A stretch of 64,000 nucleotides of DNA from Shimia_B sp038525525 (GTDB taxonomy: Bacteria > Pseudomonadota > Alphaproteobacteria > Rhodobacterales > Rhodobacteraceae), in contig JBCBHO010000003.1 in assembly GCA_038525525.1 (NCBI GenBank), positions 603,896 through 667,895 of the forward strand. Reading direction: 5' to 3'. The position numbers and the translations under genes were made by a program. The notes beneath the pieces are model-generated. The model searched no databases. It was not told the DNA's origin and saw only the letters and a list, made by a program, of their open reading frames with translations. Below, one piece after another: positions 34,246-42,545 of this stretch. Numbering within the stretch: the first letter of the stretch is position 1; every line of letters starts with the position of its first letter.

Positions 34246-34671
34246 ATGCCGGAGCCCACTGTCAATCTGTTGCGCTATTCGCTGTGGTTTCTCGGCACGG
34301 GCTTCGTGCTGACACTCTTCGTGATCCTCTTCCAGCAGGCCTTCGGGATCGGGCTCGGCATGGCATTCATGCCGATCCTGCCCGCGATGGTGGCGGCCAT
34401 GGTTGAGGGCTCAAAATATGCCAAGTCCACCCGCACCCCGATCCCAGACCCCTGGAAGGCAGCGGGTGCGATGACGGGCCTTTCGATCGCGCTGACGGCG
34501 CTTCTCATCGTCACGACGGCTCTGCCCACCATGGGCACCAACGCCTTCGATCTCACGGCGCTCGTCATGGTGCTGGGGATCTATGCGGCGTTCTGGCTCG
34601 TCTCCAATCGCCTCTTCCTGAGCATGGGCGCCCGCAATGAATGGGCCAGCCAAGACCGCGGCAGCTCCTGA
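34246..34671 (+). CDS. Four-helix membrane protein of unknown function
   Basis: A 141-residue protein with four hydrophobic segments (about residues 10-30, 36-52, 70-92, 100-122). The GLGMAFMPILPAMVAAMVEGSKYA stretch (here GLGMAFMPILPAMVAAM) resembles the uncharacterised ABZJ_00895-type family, but I am not certain. It starts three bases after pdxJ and overlaps the next gene by 31 bases, so it belongs to the pdxJ-acpS operon. Confidence 0.75.
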   Translation: MPEPTVNLLRYSLWFLGTGFVLTLFVILFQQAFGIGLGMAFMPILPAMVAAMVEGSKYAKSTRTPIPDPWKAAGAMTGLSIALTALLIVTTALPTMGTNAFDLTALVMVLGIYAAFWLVSNRLFLSMGARNEWASQDRGSS

Positions 34672-36137
34672 CCGGGCGCCTGGCATATCTCGCAGGCTGG
34701 CAGGCGACCCTGCGCTGGGTCCTGCTCTTCGTGGGCCTCGTCCTCGCCGCGTGGGCGCTCTGGCAGCTTGAAGGCCACAGGCCCGACGCGGAAGTCACGC
34801 GCGGCAGCGTGGGCACGACACCGGTCACCGAGTGGCGCGTGGAAGAGCCCATCGCCACCGTCGTCGTGGCCCACGGCTTTGCCGGCTCCCGCCCGCTCAT
34901 GAACGCCTTTTCCTGGACCCTCGCGGGCGCGGGCTACAACGTCACCGCGTTCGATTTCGAAGGTCACGGGACAAACCCCGTGCCGATGCAGGGGGACGTG
35001 AACGAGATCGAGGGCGTCACCGCGCGCCTCGTGGCCGAGACGCGCGCGGTGATGGACGCGGCGGGCCCCGCGCCCGCGCTGCTGGGCCATTCCATGGCCA
35101 CCGACGTCCTCATTCGCGCGGCCGAGGGCCGCGAGACCGGGCCGGTCGTGGCCATCTCGGCCTTCTCGGGCGCCGTCACGCCCACGCATCCGCCCAACAT
35201 GCTGCTCATCGCGGGGGAATGGGAGGGTCGCCTGATCGACTTCGGTCGCGAGGCAATCCGGCAGGTCGATGCCGCGGCCACCGAGGGCGAGGTCGTCGGA
35301 GGGCGCATGGCCCTCATCGCCCCCAATGTGGAGCATGTGGGCATTCTCTTCGCCCCGTTCACGCTGCGCGAGACGCTCGACTGGCTCGATGACTTCTACG
35401 GCGTGGAGCGCGCGACACCCGCGCTCGCAACAATCGGCTACCCCGTGCTCGTGCTGCTGGCAGCACTGATGGTGCTCTGGCGCCCCATCGCCGCGCTCTT
35501 ACCGGAAGGCGAGGAAGCGGCGGCGGCCGTGCCCCGCAAGGCGCTCCTCTGGTGCGCGGTCTTCCAGCTCTTGACGCCGGTCGCCGTCTACTGGATCGAG
35601 CTCGGTGTTCTGCCAGTCCTCGTCGCCGATTACCTCGCGCTGCACCTGGGCTTTGCAGGTCTCATGCAGCTCCTTATCCTGCGCCATTTCGGCGTCCGCT
35701 TCGGCCGCCTTGCCTACCTTCCCGCCGCAGCCCTCCTCGCCTGGGGGCTCGGCGTCTTCGGCCTCGCGATCGACACCTATCTTGCCAACTTCCACCCCAA
35801 CGCCGAGCGCGCGCTTATCCTCGCGGCCCTCGCGCTGGGCGCGGTGCCCTACATGGTCGCCGACGCCGTGGCCACCCAGGGCGGACGCGGTCCGCTCTGG
35901 CATCGCCTCTTCCTGCGCACGGCCTTCTTCGCCTCTCTCGGTCTGGCGATCGCGCTCGATTTCGAGCGGCTCTTCTTCCTCTTTCTCATCGCCCCGGTGA
36001 TCCTGCTCTTCTTCCTCATATTCGGGATGATGGGCCGCTGGACCGCCGATCGCGCGGGCCCGCTCGCTCCGGGCGTGGCGCTGGGGCTCATCCTTGCCTG
36101 GTCGCTCGGCGTCACCTTCCCTCTCTTCGAAGCCTGA
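34641..36137 (+). CDS. Alpha/beta-hydrolase fused to a multi-span membrane domain
   Basis: A 498-residue protein. One N-terminal helix (about residues 20-42) is followed by an alpha/beta-hydrolase-like domain (VVVAHGFAGSRPLMNAF near 75; nucleophile elbow LLGHSMATDVL near 148; possible acid and base EWEG and NVEHVGILF), then about seven hydrophobic helices from residue 270 to the end. The elbow is G-H-S-M-A, with Ala for the usual last Gly. It may act on a membrane or envelope ester, but no substrate can be inferred. It overlaps the preceding gene by 31 bases. Confidence 0.8.
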   Translation: MGQPRPRQLLTGRLAYLAGWQATLRWVLLFVGLVLAAWALWQLEGHRPDAEVTRGSVGTTPVTEWRVEEPIATVVVAHGFAGSRPLMNAFSWTLAGAGYNVTAFDFEGHGTNPVPMQGDVNEIEGVTARLVAETRAVMDAAGPAPALLGHSMATDVLIRAAEGRETGPVVAISAFSGAVTPTHPPNMLLIAGEWEGRLIDFGREAIRQVDAAATEGEVVGGRMALIAPNVEHVGILFAPFTLRETLDWLDDFYGVERATPALATIGYPVLVLLAALMVLWRPIAALLPEGEEAAAAVPRKALLWCAVFQLLTPVAVYWIELGVLPVLVADYLALHLGFAGLMQLLILRHFGVRFGRLAYLPAAALLAWGLGVFGLAIDTYLANFHPNAERALILAALALGAVPYMVADAVATQGGRGPLWHRLFLRTAFFASLGLAIALDFERLFFLFLIAPVILLFFLIFGMMGRWTADRAGPLAPGVALGLILAWSLGVTFPLFEA

Positions 36138-36151
36138 CCCATGGTCTCGGC

Positions 36152-36595
36152 ATGATTCTGGGCATCGGCACCGACCTCGCCAATATCGAGCGCATCGAGC
36201 GCACGCTGGCCCGCTTCGGCGACCGCTTCCGCAACCGTGTCTTCACCGATATCGAGCAGGCCAAGGCCGAGCGGCGCGCCGATATGCCGGGCACCTACGC
36301 CAAGCGCTGGGCAGCCAAGGAGGCCTGTTCCAAGGCGCTGGGCACGGGGCTGCGCATGGGCATCGCCTGGAAGGACATGGCCGTCACGAACCTGCGCTCG
36401 GGCCAGCCCGTCATGCACGTCACCGGCTGGGCTGCCGCGCGCCTCAACGAGATGACGCCCGAGGGGCACGAGGCCATCATCCACGTCACGCTGACCGATG
36501 ATCACCCCTGGGCGCAGGCCTTCGTTCTGATCGAAGCGCGCCCCCTGGGAGCGGCTCCACGTCCGCTTGACTTGGTCCGACGCAAACCCCAGTAG
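36152..36595 (+). CDS. acpS: Holo-[acyl-carrier-protein] synthase
   Basis: A 147-residue phosphopantetheinyl transferase that activates acyl carrier protein. It begins MILGIGTDLANIERIERTL (Mg-binding Asp in GTDL), with YAKRWAAKEACSKALGTGL holding the conserved Glu and Lys. The C-terminal tail (RPLGAAPRPLDLVRRKPQ) is slightly longer than usual. ATG at 36152 is the clear family start. Confidence 0.95.
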   Translation: MILGIGTDLANIERIERTLARFGDRFRNRVFTDIEQAKAERRADMPGTYAKRWAAKEACSKALGTGLRMGIAWKDMAVTNLRSGQPVMHVTGWAAARLNEMTPEGHEAIIHVTLTDDHPWAQAFVLIEARPLGAAPRPLDLVRRKPQ

Positions 36596-36624
36596 GGCGC
36601 ACGCATCACGAGGAGAGCCGCGCG

Positions 36625-37464
36625 ATGGCCGAGGCCGCCAAGGAAAAGCAGAATCCGATCATCGAGACGGTCAAGACGATCGTCTACGCGCTCCTCATCG
36701 CGGGCATCTTTCGGACGTTCTTTTTCCAGCCGTTCTGGATCCCCTCGGGCTCCATGAAGGACACGCTTCTGATCGGCGACTTCCTCTTCGTCAACAAGAT
36801 GGCCTACGGCTACAGCTACGCCTCCTGCCCCACCATCATCATCCCCCAGCTCGGGATCGACGTGGACGCGGAAGACTTCTGCGGCGTCTTCAAGGGCTCG
36901 GAAAACCGCCTTTTCGGCGGCGCGCCGGAGCGCGGCGATGTCGTCGTGTTTCGCCACCCCGTGACGGGCCGCGATTTCATCAAGCGCCTCGTGGGCCTGC
37001 CGGGCGACGAGGTTCAGCTGCGCGACGGGATGCTCTTTCTCAACGGCGAGGCGGTGGAGCGGGTGGAGGCCGCGCCCTTCATCGAGACCTTCGCCCCCCA
37101 GGGCCCCCAGGGCCAGACGCCGTTCTGCGCCAATGGCGCCGTGGGCGGCGGCGGGGAATGCATCAAGGAGGCCGTGCGCGAAACCCTGCCCGGCGGCGCG
37201 TCTTACCGCGTCCTCAACATCGGGGAGCGCGCGGCCGACAACACGCCGGTCTACACCGTGCGCCCCGGTCACTTCTTCTTCCTCGGGGACAACCGCGACA
37301 ATTCCACCGACAGCCGCTTTGCTCAGGCCGTGGGCGGGGTGGGCCAGGTCCCGCTGGAGGATATCGTGGGCCGCGCGGACCGGATCATGTTCTCCTCGGC
37401 GGGCCGCTCCATCCTCTTCTTCTGGACGTGGCGGAGCGACCGGTACTTCAAGGCGATCGAGTGA
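36625..37464 (+). CDS. lepB: Signal peptidase I
   Basis: A 279-residue membrane-bound serine protease that removes Sec signal peptides. An N-terminal membrane anchor (TIVYALLIAGIFRTFFFQPF) precedes the catalytic Ser at about residue 43 (IPSGSM); the general-base Lys is near residue 120 (FIKRLVGLPGD), and GHFFFLGDNRDNSTDSR is box E. The start has GGAGAG upstream. Confidence 0.96.
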   Translation: MAEAAKEKQNPIIETVKTIVYALLIAGIFRTFFFQPFWIPSGSMKDTLLIGDFLFVNKMAYGYSYASCPTIIIPQLGIDVDAEDFCGVFKGSENRLFGGAPERGDVVVFRHPVTGRDFIKRLVGLPGDEVQLRDGMLFLNGEAVERVEAAPFIETFAPQGPQGQTPFCANGAVGGGGECIKEAVRETLPGGASYRVLNIGERAADNTPVYTVRPGHFFFLGDNRDNSTDSRFAQAVGGVGQVPLEDIVGRADRIMFSSAGRSILFFWTWRSDRYFKAIE

Positions 37465-38141
37465 AGCTCTCCGCCGAGGTCCGCGCCTTCGAGGACCGCA
37501 TCGGTCATGCCTTCGCACGGCCCGAGCTCCTGGTGACCGCGCTCACCCATGCCTCGCTCAGCTCCGAGACCCGCTCGGACAATGAACGCCTCGAATTCCT
37601 CGGGGATCGCGTGCTCGGCCTCGTGATGGCCGAGGCGCTTCTCGACGCCGATGGCGCGGCCTCCGAGGGGCAGCTCGCGCCGCGCTACAACGCCCTCGTC
37701 AGGAAGGAGACCTGCGCCGAGGTGGCCCGCACCTGCGGACTGGGCGAGGTGCTCAAGCTCGGCCGCTCCGAGATGCTGTCCGGCGGCCGCAAGAAAGATG
37801 CGCTTCTGGGGGATGGGATGGAGGCGGTGATCGCCGCCGTCTACCGCGACGGTGGCATGGACGCCGCGCAGGCCCTCGTGCTCAGGCTCTGGGGAGATCG
37901 CATCACCGAGGTCGAGACCGACGCCCGGGATGCCAAGACCACGCTGCAGGAATGGGCACAGGCCCGGAAAATGCCGCCGCCGGCCTATACCGAGCTCGCC
38001 CGCTCGGGCCCCGATCACGCGCCGGAATTCACCATCGAGGCGCGGCTCGAAGACGGCACGACCGCCAAGGCCAAGGCAGGCAACAAGCGCCAGGCCGAAC
38101 AGGCCGCCGCAAGGGCGCTTCTTGAGAAGGTCGGGGCGTGA
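37461..38141 (+). CDS. rnc: Ribonuclease III
   Basis: A 226-residue double-strand-specific RNase for rRNA and mRNA processing. The signature ERLEFLGDRVLGLVMAE near residue 43, DGMEAVIAAVY near 115 and a C-terminal dsRNA-binding domain (KTTLQEWAQ to KRQAEQAAARALLEKVG) are present. GTG at 37461 overlaps the lepB stop (GTGA). Confidence 0.96.
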   Translation: MKLSAEVRAFEDRIGHAFARPELLVTALTHASLSSETRSDNERLEFLGDRVLGLVMAEALLDADGAASEGQLAPRYNALVRKETCAEVARTCGLGEVLKLGRSEMLSGGRKKDALLGDGMEAVIAAVYRDGGMDAAQALVLRLWGDRITEVETDARDAKTTLQEWAQARKMPPPAYTELARSGPDHAPEFTIEARLEDGTTAKAKAGNKRQAEQAAARALLEKVGA

Positions 38142-38632
38142 AGCTTCGGCTGGAGACGCGGGACGACATCGCAGCCATCCGCGAGCTTACCTATGCCGCT
38201 TTCGCCACGACGGCCTGGTCCGACGGGGCCGAGGGCGCGATCCCGGAAAAGCTGCGCGCCGCCGGCGACCTCGCCCTCTCCCTCGTGGCGGAGATCGACG
38301 GCGTGCTGGTGGGCCAGGTCTGCGTTTCGCCGGCCCGCGTGGGCGGCGCTGCCGGCTGGTACGGGATCGGGCCCATCGCCGTCCTCCCCGACCGCCACAG
38401 GCAGGGCATCGGAAGCGCGCTCATGCACGGGGCCACCGGCTGGGCACTGGGCCAAGGAGCTGCGGGCCTCGTGCTCACCGGGAGCGATGCATATTATCCC
38501 CGCTTCGGCTTCGAGAGCGGCTTCGTGAGCTACCTCGAGACGCCCCCGCAATATTGCCTGCGTCTCGTCCTCAACGGCCCGCCCGCCACCGGTGAGATCA
38601 CCTTCGCCCCCGCACTCCAAGAGGCAGGCTGA
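38138..38632 (+). CDS. GNAT-family N-acetyltransferase
   Basis: A 164-residue acetyltransferase-like protein with the acetyl-CoA motif A IGPIAVLPDRHRQGIGSALM near residue 76 and a YYPRFGFESGF motif B region. It resembles YhbS-type GNATs. The acceptor is unknown. GTG at 38138 overlaps the rnc stop; the usual rnc-era order is thus interrupted by this gene and a repeat-rich gap. Confidence 0.85.
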   Translation: MKLRLETRDDIAAIRELTYAAFATTAWSDGAEGAIPEKLRAAGDLALSLVAEIDGVLVGQVCVSPARVGGAAGWYGIGPIAVLPDRHRQGIGSALMHGATGWALGQGAAGLVLTGSDAYYPRFGFESGFVSYLETPPQYCLRLVLNGPPATGEITFAPALQEAG

Positions 38633-38864
38633 GGCGCGGGCTGCCCCTGCAGATGCCTCCGGCGGAGGTACGGAGCACAAGGAAGCGTGGGGCTGCTCTC
38701 CGCCTCGGGCAGCGCACCTCCGGCAGCTGTGCACGACGCCCTGTTTCTTTGTGCCGCGTACCTCGGGGGTGTGGGGGCTGGCCCCCACGAACGGGCCCAC
38801 GCGCGCGATTGTAAGCGGCAGGGCGCTGGGGTAAGAGCGCGGGTCTAGTTAAAACGGGACCGGC
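38633..38864. repeat. Palindrome-rich gap between the GNAT gene and era
   Basis: No gene is seen in these 232 bases. CCTCCG-G-CGGAGG at 38657-38669 is a short palindrome. An imperfect ~20-base inverted repeat joins 38665-38684 (GAGGTACGGAGCACAAGGAA) and 38744-38764 (reverse complement begins GAGGTACGCGGCACAAAGAA), about 60 bases apart. Next to it is GTGGGGGC-TG-GCCCCCAC (38771-38788), a perfect hairpin. The layout resembles a small non-autonomous palindromic element; no target duplication was identified. Confidence 0.5.
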
Positions 38865-39779
38865 ATGACCGAGACAGAGAACATGCGCGCGGGCTTCGTG
38901 GCCCTCATCGGGGAGCCCAATGCCGGGAAATCCACGCTGCTCAACTGGATGGTGGGGGCCAAGGTCTCCATCGTCACCCACAAGGTGCAGACCACGCGGG
39001 CGCGGATCCGGGGCGTGGCCCTCGACGGCGCGAGCCAGATCGTCTTCGTGGACACGCCCGGCATCTTCAAGCCGCGCCGCAGGCTCGACCGCGCCATGGT
39101 CACGGCGGCCTGGGGCGGGATGGCCGATGCAGATGTCACCGTGCTCCTCGTCGAGGCCCATCGCGGCCTGACGACTGGCGTCCGCCAGATCCTCGAGGCG
39201 CTTGAGGACCGGCCCGGGCGCCTTGTCCTCGCCATCAACAAGATCGACCGCGTGGAAGCGCCGAAGCTCCTCGCGCTCGCGGAGGAGCTCAACGCGCTCC
39301 GCCCCTTCGAAGAGACCTTCATGATCTCCGCCGAGCGCGGCCATGGCTGCGCCGATCTCAAGGCCTGGCTCGCGCGCGAGATGCCCGCGGGCCCCTGGCT
39401 CTACCCCGAGGACCAGATCGCGGACCTCCCGCTCCGCATGATCGCCGCGGAGATGACGCGCGAAAAGCTCACGCTTCGCCTCCACCAGGAGTTGCCCTAC
39501 CAGCTCACCGTGGAGACCGAGGCCTGGGAGGAGCGCGAGGACGGCACCGCCCGCATCGACCAGGTGATCTATGTCATGCGCGACGGCCACAAGGGCATCG
39601 TGCTCGGCAAGAAGGGCGAGACGGTGAAGGCGATCAGCCAGGCGGCGCGGGGCGAGCTCGAGGAGTTCCTCGGCCGCAAGGTCCACCTCTTCGTGCAGGT
39701 GAAGGTCCGCCCCGGCTGGCTCGAGGAGCGCGCGCGCTACGCCGAGATGGGCCTCGAGTTCCGCGACGGGGACGCGTGA
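38865..39779 (+). CDS. era: GTPase Era
   Basis: A 304-residue GTPase needed for 30S ribosome maturation. G1 GEPNAGKST near residue 16, G3 DTPGIFKPRR, G4 NKIDRVE and a C-terminal KH domain (GIVLGKKGETVKAISQAAR) are present. ATG at 38865 begins MTETENMRAGFVALIG. It is followed with overlap by DUF1491 and recO. Confidence 0.97.
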   Translation: MTETENMRAGFVALIGEPNAGKSTLLNWMVGAKVSIVTHKVQTTRARIRGVALDGASQIVFVDTPGIFKPRRRLDRAMVTAAWGGMADADVTVLLVEAHRGLTTGVRQILEALEDRPGRLVLAINKIDRVEAPKLLALAEELNALRPFEETFMISAERGHGCADLKAWLAREMPAGPWLYPEDQIADLPLRMIAAEMTREKLTLRLHQELPYQLTVETEAWEEREDGTARIDQVIYVMRDGHKGIVLGKKGETVKAISQAARGELEEFLGRKVHLFVQVKVRPGWLEERARYAEMGLEFRDGDA

Positions 39780-40105
39780 GGCTCGCCGCCGACATCTGGG
39801 TCGCGGCCTATCTCCAGCGGCTCCGTCTGAGCGACATTCCGGCCTTCGTCGTCCAGAAGGGCGACGCGACCGCGGGGGCCGTGCTCGTGAAGCAATCCAC
39901 CCTCGACGGCGCGGCCACCTGCTACCAGCGCACCTTCGACCTGATGACGGGAGAGCGCCGCTGGATGGAGCTCGCGCGCGGCGCGGAAGCCGAGGTGGAC
40001 GCGGCCATCGCGGGCCAGCGGCGCTCCGACCCCGATCTCTGGGTGATCGAGGTCGAGGATCGCGCGGGTAGGCACCTCCTCGACGAGCCGGGGCTCTCGG
40101 AATGA
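39776..40105 (+). CDS. DUF1491 protein
   Basis: A 109-residue protein conserved between era and recO in alphaproteobacteria. RLAADIWVAAYLQRLRL, GDATAGAVLVK and DPDLWVIEVEDRAGRHLLDE match DUF1491. The function is unknown; its constant place suggests a link with ribosome assembly or repair. GTG at 39776 overlaps the era stop. Confidence 0.88.
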   Translation: MRLAADIWVAAYLQRLRLSDIPAFVVQKGDATAGAVLVKQSTLDGAATCYQRTFDLMTGERRWMELARGAEAEVDAAIAGQRRSDPDLWVIEVEDRAGRHLLDEPGLSE

Positions 40106-40821
40106 TCGAGTGGCGCGATGAGGGCCTGCTCCTCACCGTGCGCCCCCATGGCGAGGGCTCCGCGATCATCCATGTCCTCACCGCTCAGCACGGGCGCACG
40201 CCAGGCGTCGTGCGCGGCGGCGCGAGCCGGAGGATGGCGCCGCTCCTCCAGCCCGGCACACAGCTCGACGTGACATGGAAGGCGCGCCTCGAAGACCATC
40301 TGGGCGCCTACAGCGTAGAGCCCATCCGGTCCCGCGCTGCGGGTCTCATGGGCGATGCGATGGCGCTCGCCGGGCTCCAATCGGCCACGGCGCTCGCCGC
40401 GCTCCTGCTGCCGGAGCGGGAAGCCGCGCCAGAGGCCTACGCGCGGACGACGGAGCTCCTCGATCTCATGGCGGTGACGGATGCCTGGCCGCTCGCTTAC
40501 CTGCGATGGGAGCTCGGTCTGCTCGAGCTCATGGGCTACGGCCTAGATCTCACGCGCTGCGCCGTGTCGGGGGCCACGGAGGGGCTCGCCTATGTCTCGC
40601 CGAAGACGGGCCGCGCCGTCGCGGACGGGGCCGCGGGAGACTGGGCCCCTCGCCTCCTGCCGCTGCCCGCGCCTTTGACGCCGGGCGGCGACGGCTCTGA
40701 TGCGGAGATCGCCGAGGCCCTGGGCACGACCGGTTTCTTTCTCGACAAGGCGTTGGGGCAGGGGGAGCTACCGGCAGCGCGGCAGCGCCTCCGCGCGGCG
40801 CTCGAGCGGTCAGGAGGCTGA
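40102..40821 (+). CDS. recO: DNA repair protein RecO
   Basis: A 239-residue protein that loads RecA at gaps together with RecFR. The N-terminal OB fold (EWRDEGLLLTVRPHGEGSAI, HGRTPGVVRGGAS) and the helical C-terminal region (LLELMGYGLDLTRCAVSG) are typical. Only one of the usual zinc cysteines in the C-terminal part is obvious, as in other alphaproteobacteria. It overlaps DUF1491 by ATGA and the convergent lipoprotein gene by 12 bases. Confidence 0.93.
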   Translation: MIEWRDEGLLLTVRPHGEGSAIIHVLTAQHGRTPGVVRGGASRRMAPLLQPGTQLDVTWKARLEDHLGAYSVEPIRSRAAGLMGDAMALAGLQSATALAALLLPEREAAPEAYARTTELLDLMAVTDAWPLAYLRWELGLLELMGYGLDLTRCAVSGATEGLAYVSPKTGRAVADGAAGDWAPRLLPLPAPLTPGGDGSDAEIAEALGTTGFFLDKALGQGELPAARQRLRAALERSGG

Positions 40822-41235
40822 GCCGCCCGCCGCTCTGCCCGCGGCACGAAAGACCATCTCGCGCCCGTCCTCGCCGGAGAGGAGGAGAACATCGCCGCTC
40901 ACCTCCGCGATGGCCATGGCGCTCAGCGCCTCGAAGAACCGCGTTTCTGCGGCAAGCTCTGGGCAGGCGCGGCGCGTGGCGGCGAGGGGGCCGATCTCGA
41001 TCCATGGATAGGGCGCGCTTTGCGTCGCGTTGAAGGCGTTGCAGGGGCCGCGCCCGGTGACGCGGCCGGCCTCCGGGAAGGAGAGCGTGGCCTCGGCCGC
41101 CCACGGCGCGCCGTCGAGCTCCGCCAGTTGCCATGTCTCGGACGGGTCCAGAAATCCCGAGATCGTCTCGTCAGGCCCGCATGCCGCGAGGATGGGCAGG
41201 GTCAGGAGCGGCAAAAGGAACCGCGTGAGGCTCAT
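40810..41235 (-). CDS. META-domain lipoprotein (HslJ-like)
   Basis: A 141-residue protein with a lipoprotein signal peptide (LPILAAC, Cys at about residue 19). The mature part is one META domain: TWQLAELDGAPW, LSFPEAGRVTGRGPCNAFNA and a C-terminal beta region. META proteins are envelope proteins tied to stress or heat resistance in E. coli HslJ. Its start overlaps the SDR gene's end by four bases (41232-41235), so the two are probably cotranscribed. Confidence 0.87.
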   Translation of the reverse strand: MSLTRFLLPLLTLPILAACGPDETISGFLDPSETWQLAELDGAPWAAEATLSFPEAGRVTGRGPCNAFNATQSAPYPWIEIGPLAATRRACPELAAETRFFEALSAMAIAEVSGDVLLLSGEDGREMVFRAAGRAAGGSAS

Positions 41236-42227
41236 CCCTTGGCGTCCACCACGAACCGTGCGGAGGCGAGAAGGGCCTCGCGCCCCGAGATCGGCGTGGC
41301 CCCGTAGAGCGCGCGCGCCTCGGTGTCATCCGTGGGGGTCCGCACCCCCATGGACGGCAACACGCCCCGCACCGCCGGGTCAAAGAGCGCAATGAGGCGC
41401 AGCAGCCATTTCGGCGCGACGGTGGTGGCGATCTTCTTCTGCGGGTAGGTCTCCTTGAGGAGCTGCGCCATCTCCGGCATCGACCACGTGCTTTCGGCAG
41501 CGATGATGCGCTTGCCGATGGTGGCGTCCTTGGTCAGCGCCTCCACGTGATAGCGGCTCACATCGGCGACATCGACCACCGGGAAGGAGATGTCGGGCAC
41601 GGCCGGATCCTTGCCGGCAAGGATGCGCTCCACGAGCTGGAGCGAGGTCCCATAGGCGCTGTCCATCGGGCGGCCCGCCACGAGGCCGGGATTGATCACC
41701 GTCATCCGCATCTCCGGATGCTCCTCCACAAACTCCCAGGCTGCGCGTTCGGCGAGGGTCTTTGACTTCACGTAGGCTGAGGCCGCGGGATGATCGATCT
41801 CCGTCCAGTCTGCGGCGCTGTAGCGATGGCCGCTCGGGCGCTTTGCATAGACGACCGCGGCGGTGGAGGAGGTGAGGATGAAGCGCGTCACGCCGGCAGC
41901 CTGCGCGGCTTTCAGTGCGCGGAGCGTGCCGTGAACGGCGGGGCGGATGAGATCGTGCTCGTTCCTGGGTTGCGCCATGGGAAAGGGCGAGGCCGTGTGG
42001 ATCACGGCATCGACGCCCACCATGGCCTCGGGCCAGCCGTCATCGGCGGAAAGGTCCAGCGTGACGAAACTGAGCCTGTCCTGCACGTCATCGCCGCCCA
42101 CGGCGGCCCGCACCTCGGCCTGCCTTTCGGGGCTGCGGAGAGACCCGCGCACGGTGTGCCCGGCTGCGAGAAGATCATGCGCGATGCGCTTTGCAATGAA
42201 ACCGGTAATGCCAGTGAGAAGGATCAT
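41232..42227 (-). CDS. Extended SDR / NAD-dependent epimerase-reductase
   Basis: A 331-residue Rossmann-fold protein. LLTGITGFIAKRIAHDLL is the NAD(P)-binding region, HTASPFPM resembles dihydroflavonol-4-reductase-like SDRs, and the catalytic Ser-Tyr-Lys is seen as TSSTAAV and AYVKSK. It probably reduces an aldehyde or ketone; the substrate is unknown. ATG at 42227. Confidence 0.87.
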   Translation of the reverse strand: MILLTGITGFIAKRIAHDLLAAGHTVRGSLRSPERQAEVRAAVGGDDVQDRLSFVTLDLSADDGWPEAMVGVDAVIHTASPFPMAQPRNEHDLIRPAVHGTLRALKAAQAAGVTRFILTSSTAAVVYAKRPSGHRYSAADWTEIDHPAASAYVKSKTLAERAAWEFVEEHPEMRMTVINPGLVAGRPMDSAYGTSLQLVERILAGKDPAVPDISFPVVDVADVSRYHVEALTKDATIGKRIIAAESTWSMPEMAQLLKETYPQKKIATTVAPKWLLRLIALFDPAVRGVLPSMGVRTPTDDTEARALYGATPISGREALLASARFVVDAKG

Positions 42228-42545
42228 GCGACGTCACCCCTGCGCGTTCCCTTTGCAGAGGCCACCCCTGCGCCTCCGCCCCAACTCAACCTAAGAGATA
42301 GGAGGGCGGGGCGGAAAGCATGATTTGGCGAGAATTCCTCAAAACATGTTGAGAAAGCCTCGTTTGCACAGCGAGTGGCCCAACATCACTGGCTCCATGG
42401 CTCAGGCGAGCTGCGTATGGCCCACGAGCGAGGGAGAGCGCTCTCTTACGCCTGGGCGGCTAGAGAGCGTAACCGGCGTCCCGCCGTACGCGCTGGTGAA
42501 CGCGCGAGCCCTTCAGCAAACCCGCCGCAAACCTCTTTGACCCGC
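42228..42545. other. 318-bp gap without a recognised gene
   Basis: The gap holds the promoter side of the SDR gene and the 3' flank of mcd. No RNA gene, clear terminator or repeat was recognised. Short open frames read across it but lack ribosome sites and family features. A slightly AT-richer patch (about 42320-42370, GATTTGGCGAGAATTCCTC) could hold the SDR promoter. Confidence 0.4.
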
